Assembly (NCBI GenBank): GCA_002067205.1
Contig: MVQL01000134.1
Coordinates: 1 to 64,000, forward strand
Reading direction: 5' to 3'
DNA: 64,000 nt
From: Pelotomaculum sp. PtaB.Bin104
Lineage (GTDB): Bacteria; Bacillota; Desulfotomaculia; Desulfotomaculales; Pelotomaculaceae
A program made the position numbers and the translations under genes. Positions 53,759 through 62,398 of the stretch are shown here, piece after piece. The notes below the pieces were generated by a model. It was not told the DNA's origin, made no database searches, and saw nothing but the letters and a program-made list of their open reading frames with translations. The stretch's first letter is position 1. Every line of letters starts with the position of its first letter.

Positions 53759-55180
53759 TTATTTAAGGCCAGGCAGGCGTACGGAAAATACACACCCTTT
53801 TCCAATACTGTTTTTTACACTAATAGTGCCCTCATGTTGTTCAACGATCCACTTGGCGATAGCCAGGCCCAGACCGGTCCCGTCGCTGTGTCTGGTCCTG
53901 CCCGCACGGTAGAAGCGGTCAAAAACAAGCGGCAGGTCCTGCTCATCAATGCCGGCCCCGGAATCGTAAACGAGCACCTCGCTCCAGCCGGCCAGCTTCC
54001 TGCTTTCAACCCAAACCTTCTCCCCAGCCCCGGCATACTGAAAGGCGTTCTGGAGCAAGATTAAGAATAATTGCTTGAGGTAATCGGCATTTCCCCTGAC
54101 CAATACCCCCTTGAGGGAACTGGTGTCTTTAACCGTAAAATTTACATCCACCGCCAGTACAGCCGCCTGGCGAAAGGTTTCGCTCAATAAATCTACCAGT
54201 GCGATGGGGGTCATTTCCATCTGGTAACCGGCATCCGCCCGGGCCAGGGCCAGCAGATTGGTGACCAGCCTGGTCATCCGCTCGGTCTCGCAGATGATGT
54301 CAGACAGCGCCTCAGCCCTGGCCGCCGGGTGGCTGTCGCCCATTTTTCTTAGCAGCTCAGCATTGCCCCTGATGGTGGTAATCGGCGTGCGCAGCTCGTG
54401 CGAGGCGTCTGAAACAAAGCGGCGCTGCGCTGCCTCCGCCTCCTTCAGGTCCTGATAAGCCTTATACAGACGCTCCAACATCTGGTTTAATGTCTCGGCC
54501 AGGTGCCCCACTTCGTCTCTGGGACCGTTATAGTCAATACGCCGGTTTAGATCCCGTGCCTGCTGGATTGCCTGGGCCGTTTCGGTAATCCGGCTGATGG
54601 GCCTGAGTGTGGCGCCGGCAAGAAACCAGCCCAGGGTACCGGTGAAATAAAGTGCCAGCCCACCTCCGATTAATAGCAGAAGCCGCAATCTGTTTAATGC
54701 GGCTTCTATCGGCCCCATGGTCCGCCCGACCTGGAGCACACCAACCACTTCGCCTTCTATGACCAATGGTCGGTTATAAACACTCAGCCTCTGTGTGCCA
54801 ATAAGGACTGTCTCATGAAAACCCTGGCCATAATCTATATCCCCCAAGGTTGTCTCACCCAGTGGCATCACCTGCCCCCCCAGGTTATCCGATTGAGCAA
54901 CCACCGCCCCGTTTTGATCCACAACCTGGATATAAGTGTTAGGGTTTGCAAAAACATCTATTTCCGGCAACTCCACCTGGCGCAAAGGCAACGGAAAATC
55001 GCCCAATATCTTTGTTGAGCGGACAAAATCCTCAGCAATTTCAACAATAGCACGGTCAGCTTCAGCATTTAAGTTATAGTCCATAAAATAATACACATTG
55101 AAGCCAAAGAGCAGCATCGTTAGAGCTAAAATACCACAAAACAAAAAGGTCATCTTCAGACGCAGTGACATTTGTTTCAA
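53759..55180 (-). CDS. Membrane sensor histidine kinase
   Basis: 473 residues: a membrane helix at 11-31, an extracytoplasmic sensor domain to about 155, a second helix, HAMP (about 185-240), HisKA with 'SHELRTPITTIR' (His near 262), and HATPase with N and G boxes ('LLQNAFQYAGAG', 'DRFYRAGRTRHSDGTGLGLA'). It pairs with the response regulator gene 19 bases upstream. The stimulus is unknown; the nearest genes are terC and the repeat array. Confidence 0.92.
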   Translation of the reverse strand: MKQMSLRLKMTFLFCGILALTMLLFGFNVYYFMDYNLNAEADRAIVEIAEDFVRSTKILGDFPLPLRQVELPEIDVFANPNTYIQVVDQNGAVVAQSDNLGGQVMPLGETTLGDIDYGQGFHETVLIGTQRLSVYNRPLVIEGEVVGVLQVGRTMGPIEAALNRLRLLLLIGGGLALYFTGTLGWFLAGATLRPISRITETAQAIQQARDLNRRIDYNGPRDEVGHLAETLNQMLERLYKAYQDLKEAEAAQRRFVSDASHELRTPITTIRGNAELLRKMGDSHPAARAEALSDIICETERMTRLVTNLLALARADAGYQMEMTPIALVDLLSETFRQAAVLAVDVNFTVKDTSSLKGVLVRGNADYLKQLFLILLQNAFQYAGAGEKVWVESRKLAGWSEVLVYDSGAGIDEQDLPLVFDRFYRAGRTRHSDGTGLGLAIAKWIVEQHEGTISVKNSIGKGCVFSVRLPGLK

Positions 55181-55199
55181 CCTCGTTTTGGTTTAAAAT

Positions 55200-55877
55200 T
55201 TATTCTTTAAGCACATATCCGATCCCGCGGACCGTCTGGATCAGCCTTTTTTCCCCGCCTTCTTCTAACTTCTGCCTGAGCATGCCGATATACACCTCCA
55301 GGACATTGGACTCGCCGCTGTAATCCAAGCCCCAAATACGCTCCATGATCAATTCTCTTTTCATCACTTGCCGTGGGTGCTCCATAAACAGCGACAGCAA
55401 TTCATACTCTTTAAACGTAAGCGGGATCAGCCTTTGGCCGCGCCTGACCTCCCGGCTGGCATGGTCGATAGCCAGGTCGGCAAAAATTGCCAGCTTTGAG
55501 ACATTCTCCCCGGATCTTTTTCTGCGCAAAAGAGACCTGATCCTGGCCAGCAATTCCTCCAGGGCAAAGGGCTTCACCAGGTAATCATCGGCACCCAGGT
55601 CCAGCCCCCTCACCCGGTCGGAAACATCATCTTTAGCGGTAAGCATCAGGATGGGCAAGTCGCTCAATGTTCGCAGCCGGCGGCATGTCTCCCAGCCATC
55701 CATGCCTGGCATGAGCACATCCAGCACCACCAGGTCAGGCTGCCAGGACACAGCAATAGCTAATCCCTCTTCACCTGACTCCGCCGCCATCACCTCGTAG
55801 CCCTCAAAAACCAGGGAGCGGCGCAAGAGGGCGGTGATTTTTTTATCATCGTCAACCACCAGGATTTTTATTGCCAT
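55200..55877 (-). CDS. OmpR/PhoB-type response regulator
   Basis: 225 residues from ATG 55877 behind GAGGTGG; upstream in-frame codons have no ribosome site. The receiver has 'ILVVDDDKKIT', the phospho-Asp in 'LVVLDVLMPGMDGWE' and 'LMLTAKDD'; the winged helix has 'LTFKEYELLSLFMEHP' and 'NVLEVYIGMLRQKLEE'. It is co-transcribed with the histidine kinase. Confidence 0.93.
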   Translation of the reverse strand: MAIKILVVDDDKKITALLRRSLVFEGYEVMAAESGEEGLAIAVSWQPDLVVLDVLMPGMDGWETCRRLRTLSDLPILMLTAKDDVSDRVRGLDLGADDYLVKPFALEELLARIRSLLRRKRSGENVSKLAIFADLAIDHASREVRRGQRLIPLTFKEYELLSLFMEHPRQVMKRELIMERIWGLDYSGESNVLEVYIGMLRQKLEEGGEKRLIQTVRGIGYVLKE

Positions 55878-56136
55878 AAGGAACCACCTCAGGTATTTTA
55901 AAAAATATGTCTGGCCATAATCGATAAAAATTGAGTTCTTACTTATTCTAACTACAGAACAAAAATGTATCAATAAAATAAATTCACCTGAGTGGACCTC
56001 TTTTTTTGCAGCAGCGAGTATTCTTCAGATAACTCTTTCCAGTCGGGCTATTATGAAAACCATTTTTTATAACAAATTTTCGAAACTCTTGCCGGCAACC
56101 TTTTATTTTGCTCTTATTAGAAAGGAGAAAGGAGCA

Positions 56137-56202
56137 ATGCAGGAGTATTGTCAAAGCCTAAGGTTTGCCCAGAATATGCCTGCATCATTTCCGTCTACTT
56201 GA
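56137..56202 (+). CDS. Possible leader peptide before repeat array
   Basis: A 21-residue reading frame starting at ATG behind two GGAG ribosome sites (AAAGGAGAAAGGAG): 'MQEYCQSLRFAQNMPASFPS'-type sequence ending where repeat copy A begins. Copy B is preceded by a related but altered segment ('AQIMLELFEFY'). It may be a leader or a truncated gene. Confidence 0.35.
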   Translation: MQEYCQSLRFAQNMPASFPST

Positions 56203-56660
56203 ACATACTACAATCACAAGGGTTCGTAATGGCCGAGCCAAGGTTATTACAGGGTCTAAAGGCTCTGTAATAGCCGGCCAAAGGTTAATATTGGGTCAAA
56301 GGGCTCAATATTAGCCGGCGGGCAGATTGGTCAGTGTTCTGGCAGGCTTGATTATAGTCAATTTGGATTATAATCAGGTCGTAAAGGATGCTGATCAGTC
56401 GAGCTAAGATTATTATGGGTGCCGACACATCTAAAAACTTTAGGCTAGTTTACTTTGTATGAGGTTTATAACGGTCGAGAGATCGTTATAGGCTTCTAAG
56501 GTATCCATAATAGTCGAGCAAAGGTTATTACGGTTGTCGTAGTGGTTTATGGCAGTCGAAAGATTGTCATGAGCTGTGTAGATATTCGTAATAGCTGTAG
56601 TGAAGGTCATTACGGGCTTTTCAAAGAGAAACCTTCCTCTAAATTGAGGAAGGTTTCTTG
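56203..56660. repeat. Tandem-dyad repeat array, copy A
   Basis: About 457 bases made of degenerate units of about 30 bases, most containing a 5-8 bp dyad: 56226-56250, 56246-56271, 56287-56312, 56350-56375, 56467-56490, 56508-56530, 56549-56570 and 56587-56614. Loops share GTCGA and AAAGG words. It ends in a GAAACCTTCC/GGAAGGTTTC hairpin. The whole block recurs at 58190-58648 with only about 15 differences. It matches no element I can name; a structured RNA or a mobile palindromic element is possible. Confidence 0.8.
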
Positions 56661-56663
56661 TTG

Positions 56664-56960
56664 CTATTTTTTCTTGCTGTTGTCCACTATTAATACCAGC
56701 CCCCCATGTTTACGTTTAGGTGGGTTGATTAAGTGTTCACGTTCAAGCAGCTCATGAAACGCCTCTGGAACGGACACGGAATACATGGCTGCAGTCTCAC
56801 CATGAGCAGCCAGTTCAAAAACCAGGTCATAACTTCCGTCAGGATTCTTGCGCGGCCGCCACCGCTTGAGCGTGATTCCCTCGTGGTCAATATGACATTG
56901 CACAATATAATCACACCAGGTGAAAAAGATTTTCTCCAGGTCATTGAGGTACCCTACCAT
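56664..56960 (-). CDS. Hypothetical protein
   Basis: 98 residues: 'GYLNDLEKIFFTWCDYIVQC', 'KNPDGSYDLVFELAAHGETA', 'SVPEAFHELLEREHLI' and a Lys-rich end. It looks like a compact alpha/beta domain and has GGAGGAG 5 bases before the ATG. I do not recognise the family. It ends just beyond the hairpin of repeat copy A. Confidence 0.6.
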   Translation of the reverse strand: MVGYLNDLEKIFFTWCDYIVQCHIDHEGITLKRWRPRKNPDGSYDLVFELAAHGETAAMYSVSVPEAFHELLEREHLINPPKRKHGGLVLIVDNSKKK

Positions 56961-57055
56961 TATGGCTCCTCCTAGATATTCGTACCAACTCTATTGAAGG
57001 TCATTTGGGGCTTTAAAAGGGAACTCTACTCTTTTTTAAAAAAGTTTATTGTGCC

Positions 57056-57358
57056 TTATGGGAGAGCACATGCCTTCAGGCCTTCATCGTACTTGACGAT
57101 TATGTGCCTTGTCGAATTATTCAGGTCTATGACACTTCAGACGGAGTTAGGTTTAAAGCCCTGGAGATAAACAGTGGTCAGGGGCCTTTCCCGGAGAAGT
57201 GTGACAACTTGGATGACGGTCAGGTTCTCTATAATTGTACCATTAGATAACCGGTTGAACTCGTCGCTTTGGAAATATTTTTTAAGCTTCCTCAGATCTC
57301 ACCGGAATTCTCAATCGCTCCCTTTCCACCAGTCTGATGTAAGGGACCAGTTTTGCTC
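57056..57358 (-). pseudogene. Decayed bamF/MvhD-like 3' end (third copy)
   Basis: The minus strand aligns, with several indels, to the 3' part of the bamF-like gene at 21931-22240. Its end reads 'NSTRHIIVKYDEGLKACALP' then stop, against 'RFVRFDEGLKRYALA' there, and the segment near 57310-57350 matches the 'RERLRVP' and 'VPYIRLV' coding region. Frames are broken. It lies between the two repeat-array copies. Confidence 0.65.
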
Positions 57359-57444
57359 AAATTTTTAGGAAGCTGCTTCGCTGCAAGGCTCTGACGGTAG
57401 CCGTGGGCAATGAAAAACTCCGGCAGATAACCGGAGTTTCATTT

Positions 57445-57737
57445 TTAGACGTTGGTGTTTAATACCCAATCAGCTTGTTTATAGGTTTCGGATATTTGTT
57501 CTTCCGGTGCAAGATATGGCTGTTACCAGCCTTACTCCTCACTTCCGGGGTCGCCGACTCAAGTGTTGCGTTTAGATAAGCGGCTGAAGCACCTTTTAGA
57601 GCCATTAGAGCATCGTTGGCAAGTACCTGGTCATTTAATTTTAATACCGTCGGTATTTCCCATTTCCCTCCTTTGTTTTTTATATTTTGTCCGGTTACAG
57701 TTTTATTTATGATTGGCTTCAAAACCATTATCTTCAC
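57445..57737 (-). pseudogene. CotF-like spore coat protein, frameshifted
   Basis: The N-terminal part reads 'LKLNDQVLANDALMALKGAS' and 'LESATPEVR', typical of coat F-domain proteins. After that the frame is lost: the expected continuation 'APEEQISETYKQADWVL' is in another frame and ends at 57445. In the current frame it stops at 57459 with unrelated residues. Small indels between 57515 and 57535 explain this. A sequencing error cannot be excluded. Confidence 0.6.
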
Positions 57738-57842
57738 CGTTTTTTATATCTAAAAAAGATAAAACTAAATCCAGGAGGTGATTAAAAAATAGTAAAAAAC
57801 CGACCCTATTAGTAAAATTTATGAGCTGGAGGGATGCTTTTT

Positions 57843-58025
57843 ATGTCTAAGAACCCATTTTTCCAACATGGAAACGAGGTAAAGAAAAACGCCAGAAACA
57901 AATTTGGTTTGGATCAAACTAAAGTAAGCGATTTCAAAGGTGAAGTGACTGACGACGATTTAAATAATGAAGCAGTTGAAACGCTTGAAGACAGAGCAAA
58001 GGATTTTAATAAAAAAATGTTGTAA
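57843..58025 (+). CDS. Small hypothetical protein, probably spore-associated
   Basis: 60 residues: 'MSKNPFFQHGNEVKKNARNK', then an acidic stretch and a Lys-rich end. An ATG at 57834 lies too close to the GGAGGG site; ATG 57843 is better spaced. No membrane helix, no Cys. It resembles small SASP-like or spore proteins in size and composition, but the family is not recognised. A terminator follows. Confidence 0.55.
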   Translation: MSKNPFFQHGNEVKKNARNKFGLDQTKVSDFKGEVTDDDLNNEAVETLEDRAKDFNKKML

Positions 58026-58044
58026 ACCTCTACAAAAAAACTAA

Positions 58045-58110
58045 AAAGCAGGCCACACGAAGGACTCTGGAATTATTCAGGGAACAACGGGCGGCCTGCT
58101 TTATTTGTTT
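58045..58110 (+). terminator. Rho-independent terminator
   Basis: AAAGCAGGCC and GGCCTGCTTT (58045-58054 with 58093-58102) form a perfect 10-bp stem with a long loop, followed by ATTTGTTT. A hairpin with the same base (AAAGCAGGC) ends the tiny gene at 59676. Confidence 0.7.
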
Positions 58111-58189
58111 CACCAGCAGCCCGGACGATACTTTTTTATAAAAAAGGAAATAGGCCCAGATTATGCTTGAATTATTTGAGTTTTATTGA

Positions 58190-58648
58190 ACATACTACAA
58201 TTACAAGGGTTCGTAATGGCCGAGCCAAGGTTATTACAGGGTCTAAAGGCTCTGTAATAGCCGGCCAAAGGTTAATATTGGGTCAAAGGGCTCAATATTA
58301 GCCGGCGGGCAGATTGGTCAGTGTTCTGGCAGGCTTGATTATAGTCAATTTGGATTATAATCAGGTCGCAAAGGATGCTGATCAGTCGAGCTAAGATTAT
58401 TATGGATGCCGACACATCTGAAAACTTTAGACTAGTTTATTTTGTATGAGGTTTATAACGGTTGAGAGATCGTTATAAGCTTCTAAGGTATCCATAATAG
58501 TCGAGCAAAGGTTATTACGGTTGTCGTAATGGTTTATGGCAGTCGAAAGATTGTCATGAGCTGCGTAGATATTCGTAATAGCTGTAGTGAAGGTCATCAC
58601 GGGCTTTTCAAAAGAGAAACCTTCCTCTTGATTGAGGAAGGTTTCTTG
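58190..58648. repeat. Tandem-dyad repeat array, copy B
   Basis: Second copy of the array at 56203-56660, offset by 1987 bases, with about 15 substitutions, nearly all transitions, and one single-base insertion before the final hairpin. Most changes fall in loops. In the dyad equivalent to 56587-56614 the change CATTACG to CATCACG keeps pairing as G-U if the minus strand is transcribed. A minus-strand frame across the array reads repeated 'DLSTVIN'-like peptides. Confidence 0.8.
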
Positions 58649-58821
58649 TTTCATAAACGCAGCGCCAAGTGCAAGTACATATTCCTCATTGGTAAACAAG
58701 TGATGTTGAATAAATTCCATCAGAGCAACAATTAAGCATCAATCGATGTGCTGTCATCTGCTGCCAGGTTAGTATGTGTAGGTCTGCTGATTTAGGTAGA
58801 TACTATCATTAGCTTTGTCCT

Positions 58822-59502
58822 TTAATCTCTTTTTAGATCAATGTACAGACTCCCGTTTGTAGACAAGGAGGCTAGCAGCACATCCTCCATTTTGTCTATT
58901 TTTTTGGAAGCTAATTCATTAAAGAGCCACTCATGAGTAAGCCGGTTTTGTTTTAAATTGTCTTCTATAATTTTCCCGTCCTTTATAATTTCAGAAGCCA
59001 GCCCCTTATAATTAGTATTAATTCCTAAATCTTCAGGTGTTAAAGCCAATTTCTGACTTTTTTTGAGCACACTTAGTTCACCGTTGGGTTCAAGGATTGC
59101 AAATTCAACTTCACTTAAGTCAAAAACATTTTTTGTCCTAAGCTGCATTAACAATTGATCAAGGTGATAACGGGCTTTTCTCATATTATCTTCCATGATT
59201 TTACCGTTCTGAATAATGATCACCGGATTACCTTGAATGAGCTTTCTGGCAGGAGCACTTTTTACAGTGAGATATCCTGTTAAAACTACGGCCATTGTCA
59301 AAACTACAGGGCTTAAAAGAACATAGAACCCCTTTAATTCACTGGTGATAAAAGTAGCGGCGATTGTGCCAATAGTGATCGTGACTACAAAATCAAAAAA
59401 GGTTAATTGAGATAATAACTTGTAACCGATGATCCTGGCCAAAGAAATTAATAGTACGAAAACAATTAGGGAATATAAAAAGGTCTTTGCTATTTCCGTC
59501 AT
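58822..59502 (-). CDS. DUF421 (YetF-like) membrane protein
   Basis: 226 residues: three N-terminal membrane helices, 'LTFFDFVVTITIGTIAATFI' and a cytoplasmic domain ('QLRTKNVFDLSEVEFAILEP', 'NGELSVLKKSQ'). DUF421/YetF and SpoVA-neighbour proteins of this family are frequent in spore formers; function is unresolved. The ATG follows AAGGGGG. It is a single-gene unit. Confidence 0.88.
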   Translation of the reverse strand: MTEIAKTFLYSLIVFVLLISLARIIGYKLLSQLTFFDFVVTITIGTIAATFITSELKGFYVLLSPVVLTMAVVLTGYLTVKSAPARKLIQGNPVIIIQNGKIMEDNMRKARYHLDQLLMQLRTKNVFDLSEVEFAILEPNGELSVLKKSQKLALTPEDLGINTNYKGLASEIIKDGKIIEDNLKQNRLTHEWLFNELASKKIDKMEDVLLASLSTNGSLYIDLKRD

Positions 59503-59675
59503 AATGGTTACCCCCTTCTTGTTCTTAATATCAACAATTTGTAGGTATTCTATGCTAATGAAGCCATAGTTTCAGGCGGCCAGCCATTATCTTCAACGAT
59601 TTTTATCTTAGGAATCCGGCTAAAATAAAATTAGCAGTAAAAAAATTTAAAATTTAAAGAAGGAGGGGGAACAAA

Positions 59676-59819
59676 ATAAGCAAGTTAAAAGTCAAAAGCA
59701 AAGCTTTAAACAAAAATCAAAATAATTACGATGACTTAACGCTGCAAACCTGTATGGATAAGGGTACATGTGCATGTGTTGATAAGACTGAAAAAAATAT
59801 AAGTAAGGAATTAAAATAG
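59676..59819 (+). CDS. Tiny Cys-containing protein with unusual start
   Basis: 47 residues if translation starts at ATA 59676, six bases after AAGGAGGGGG; there is no in-frame ATG, GTG or TTG near that site. It reads 'SKLKVKSKALNKNQNNYDDL', 'LQTCMDKGTCACVDKTEKN'. Three cysteines in 'TCMDKGTCACV' suggest metal binding. A terminator follows. An internal ATG near 59755 would leave only about 20 residues. Confidence 0.4.
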   Translation: MSKLKVKSKALNKNQNNYDDLTLQTCMDKGTCACVDKTEKNISKELK

Positions 59820-59823
59820 CCAT

Positions 59824-59875
59824 AAAGCAGGCCGTTCTGGATCCCACAAAGGGTAACGTGCCTGCTTTATTTGTA
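59824..59875 (+). terminator. Rho-independent terminator
   Basis: AAAGCAGGC / GCCTGCTTT (59824-59832 with 59860-59868) followed by ATTTGT. It ends the tiny gene at 59676. Confidence 0.65.
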
Positions 59876-59915
59876 GTAGATCAGTGGTATAAAACTAAAG
59901 ACGGGAGCAACTAAA

Positions 59916-60092
59916 ATGTCGAAAAATAAACCTGCTCGGGGTAATAAAATCCATGAACCACTAAGTTCCTATTACCCGTCCCCATTTAAACTTGACGAAC
60001 CGACTATTCAAAACTTTCCACCTCCATATTATGGACATGGTGCTGTTTATGTAAGCAAAGAAGAAAAGATGAAAGAGGATCAACAGAAATGA
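59916..60092 (+). CDS. Small hypothetical protein, Pro/Tyr-rich
   Basis: 58 residues: 'SKNKPARGNKIHEPLSSYYP', 'IQNFPPPYYGHGAVYVSKEE'. GGGAG stands 7 bases before the ATG, and its stop overlaps the next start as ATGA, which supports real translation. Composition suggests a spore or surface-associated peptide, but no family is recognised. Confidence 0.5.
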   Translation: MSKNKPARGNKIHEPLSSYYPSPFKLDEPTIQNFPPPYYGHGAVYVSKEEKMKEDQQK

Positions 60093-60241
60093 CGAAATGC
60101 CCTTTCACGAAAAGAAATAATCTTAAAAAAGACAAGGCCATGAACGAGATTAGCTCCGAGTTGACTTGTGAAAATAGTATTTTTAACAAGGGAAACCCCA
60201 ATGACCATAAAAATATAGTTAAAAATTCCCTGCAGCCTTAA
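60089..60241 (+). CDS. Small hypothetical protein, coupled to preceding gene
   Basis: 50 residues: 'MTKCPFTKRNNLKKDKAMNE', 'SELTCENSIFNKGN'. It overlaps the upstream gene by 4 bases (ATGA), a mark of translational coupling. Two Cys; otherwise Lys/Asn-rich. A terminator follows at 60265. Function unknown. Confidence 0.5.
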   Translation: MTKCPFTKRNNLKKDKAMNEISSELTCENSIFNKGNPNDHKNIVKNSLQP

Positions 60242-60264
60242 TTTTCTCATAGCAATCTAAAGAT

Positions 60265-60302
60265 AAGAAACCTTCCTCTTCATTGGGGAAGGTTTCTTGA
60301 TT
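60265..60302 (+). terminator. Rho-independent terminator
   Basis: AAGAAACCTTCC / GGAAGGTTTCTT (60265-60276 with 60287-60298), then T residues. The stem is nearly the same as the one that closes both repeat arrays. Confidence 0.8.
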
Positions 60303-60434
60303 TTGATCCATTTCTTGATTTTATCCAAAACATTGCGGCAATTTCTATTTACGTTTGGTTCTCAATAGCATTTTTGGGCAACAAATTCATATATACTGGT
60401 AACAGAAATAGGTTTTATAAAAAATAATTGCTTT

Positions 60435-60947
60435 CTATTTTACTATCAGTACTGCGCAATTTGATTTAACTGTCACGTAATGAGATACACTGCCTAAAAA
60501 TAATTTATCCAGGGGACCACGATTGCTACTACCCAAGGCAATAATATCAATTTTTTCCTGTTTAGCAAAATTAACAATCGATTCACCTGGTTTGCCACCA
60601 TATAGAACTTTAGTCTGAACTGGTACACCCGCAGTTTTTGCCTCGGCCGCAGCCTTTTCCAGTACTTTTTCATAGTCAATAATGGTATGTCTTTTCAGTG
60701 TCTCCATTATCTCGGACATAACTTCTGACGCTACTGCAATACCCTCTTCTTTTGCCCTAGCCTCAGCTTCTTCAAGGACTTTATGGTAATATCTGCGGGT
60801 TCTTTCATCAATAGTTTTTCCTGGCTTTTCCACTGAGGTAACCAGGTAAATCTCACCACAACCATTCTTTGCAATTTGAATGGCAGTTTGAAGTGCTCTC
60901 TGTGACTGTTCTTCAAAATCATATGCCACTAAAATTTTTTTAATCAT
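60435..60947 (-). CDS. Universal stress protein (UspA family)
   Basis: 170 residues from ATG 60947 behind GGGAGGTG. 'KILVAYDFEEQSQRALQTAI', and the ATP-binding end 'IIALGSSNRGPLDKLFLGSV', a G-2x-G-9x-G-S type motif. The insert of about 40 residues in the middle ('KTIDERTRRYYHKVLEEAE') is helical. Role: ATP-binding stress response. A TGTATACAC direct repeat lies 74 bases upstream. Confidence 0.9.
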   Translation of the reverse strand: MIKKILVAYDFEEQSQRALQTAIQIAKNGCGEIYLVTSVEKPGKTIDERTRRYYHKVLEEAEARAKEEGIAVASEVMSEIMETLKRHTIIDYEKVLEKAAAEAKTAGVPVQTKVLYGGKPGESIVNFAKQEKIDIIALGSSNRGPLDKLFLGSVSHYVTVKSNCAVLIVK

Positions 60948-61020
60948 AAACACCTCCCAAGAATGCTATTAATATTATTTCTTTTAGAAGACTTAATTTC
61001 CTGCTTAATTCTGAATATTT

Positions 61021-61038
61021 TGTATACACTGTATACAC
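61021..61038. promoter_or_regulatory. Direct repeat TGTATACAC x2
   Basis: Two adjacent copies of a 9-base word, each containing the palindrome GTATAC, lie between the usp and oadB genes. It could be an operator upstream of usp, or chance in AT-rich DNA. Confidence 0.3.
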
Positions 61039-61223
61039 TAGACGCTTTGCATTTCCGGTTTCATCCGTTTTCTCAGAGTGTCACAATGGGAGGTATTTGA
61101 GCTATATAAATAATGACTTTTTGCCTGATGTTACTCATTAAAGATATAGATACATTAATTAAATTTGTTTCTAAATATCTAAAGTCTTAGGCGTGCCTAT
61201 ATTTATCTTGGGCTGCCAGCCTG

Positions 61224-62375
61224 TTATTTGATCGAAAGGATAAACGCTCCCGCAGCTACCGCTGTACCGATCACTCCAGCCACATTGGGTCCGATCGCAT
61301 GCATGAGCAGGTAGTTCTGTGGGTTTGCCTGCATGCCCATGTTATGGACAACCCGGGCGGCCATCGGAACGGCTGACACCCCGGCGGCCCCGATCAATGG
61401 ATTAACCTTGTTTTTAGAAAAGACATTCATTAATTTAGCAATCAGCACCCCGCCGGCAGTAGCACAGGCAAAGGCCACCACCCCAAGAACAAAGATGAAT
61501 ATCGTTCTTTGATTAAGAAAATTTTCAGCAGACATGGTCGAGCCCACGCCAACGCCCAGGATAATAGTGATGATATTCATCAGAGCATTGCGGGACACGC
61601 CGGCCAGCCTCTCAACTACCCCGGACTCCATGAACAGGTTGCCCAGCATAAACATGGCAATCAATGGTGCAGATGGTGGAACCAGCAAGATTATTATAAC
61701 AGAGGCGAGTAAGGGAAAGATTAGCTTTTCCATCTTGCTCACCGGCCGCATCTGGGTCATCACCATTTCCCGCTCCTTCTTAGTGGTGAACAGCCTGGCG
61801 ACGGGCGGAATAATTATCGGCACCAGGGCCATGTAAGAGTAAGCCGCCACTGATACTGCCCCCATCAGGTGTGGGGCCAGGTTAGCAGACAGAAAGATCG
61901 AGGTAGGCCCGTCAGCACCGCCGATAATGCCGATTGAGGCTGCCTCACCAATACTAAAGCCCAACAAAAGCGCAGTAAAAAAAGCGGCATAGACCCCTAG
62001 CTGGGCTGCAGCACCCAGGAGCAAGGTCTTAGGGTTGGCTATACACGGACCGAAATCGGTCATCGCCCCCAGACCCAGGAAAATAAGTGGCGGGATTAGC
62101 TCATTAGCTATGCCGTACTGATAGAATATATAAAACAGCCCGCCTGGCTCAGTGAGCCCGGTCATAGGAAAGTTAGTGGCAAAAATCCCGAAGCTGATTG
62201 GTACCAGCAGCAGGGGCTCTACTTCTTTAATAACAGCCAGATACATCAGAATTAAGGCAATCACCCACATTAATCCGATCTTCCAATTTAAGGACCATAT
62301 ACCCAGCCCCTCTAAACCTTGAGAGAAATATTCCATATAAAAATTTACCCCCATATCAATAAATGACGCTATCAC
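61224..62375 (-). CDS. oadB: Na+-translocating decarboxylase beta subunit, second copy
   Basis: 383 residues, nine or more membrane helices: 'FLGLGAMTDFGPCIANPKTL', 'GIIGGADGPTSIFLSANLAP', 'VNPLIGAAGVSAVPMAARVV'. It is about 50% identical by eye to the copy at 51381. GTG 62375 or the following Met near residue 13 may be the start. A tiny OadG-like gene lies upstream. The two copies may serve different decarboxylases. Confidence 0.9.
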   Translation of the reverse strand: MIASFIDMGVNFYMEYFSQGLEGLGIWSLNWKIGLMWVIALILMYLAVIKEVEPLLLVPISFGIFATNFPMTGLTEPGGLFYIFYQYGIANELIPPLIFLGLGAMTDFGPCIANPKTLLLGAAAQLGVYAAFFTALLLGFSIGEAASIGIIGGADGPTSIFLSANLAPHLMGAVSVAAYSYMALVPIIIPPVARLFTTKKEREMVMTQMRPVSKMEKLIFPLLASVIIILLVPPSAPLIAMFMLGNLFMESGVVERLAGVSRNALMNIITIILGVGVGSTMSAENFLNQRTIFIFVLGVVAFACATAGGVLIAKLMNVFSKNKVNPLIGAAGVSAVPMAARVVHNMGMQANPQNYLLMHAIGPNVAGVIGTAVAAGAFILSIK

Positions 62376-62398
62376 ATTACTTTATGTCGACGGGCAGT

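Noticed and set aside
56203..56660. CRISPR array
   Set aside because: Units are degenerate and there are no constant repeats with unique spacers; both copies share all 'spacers', and no cas genes are present.
56203..56660. Hammerhead-type ribozyme
   Set aside because: CTGAT and GTCGA words occur, but no arrangement with the CUGANGA and GAAA core between three stems could be found.
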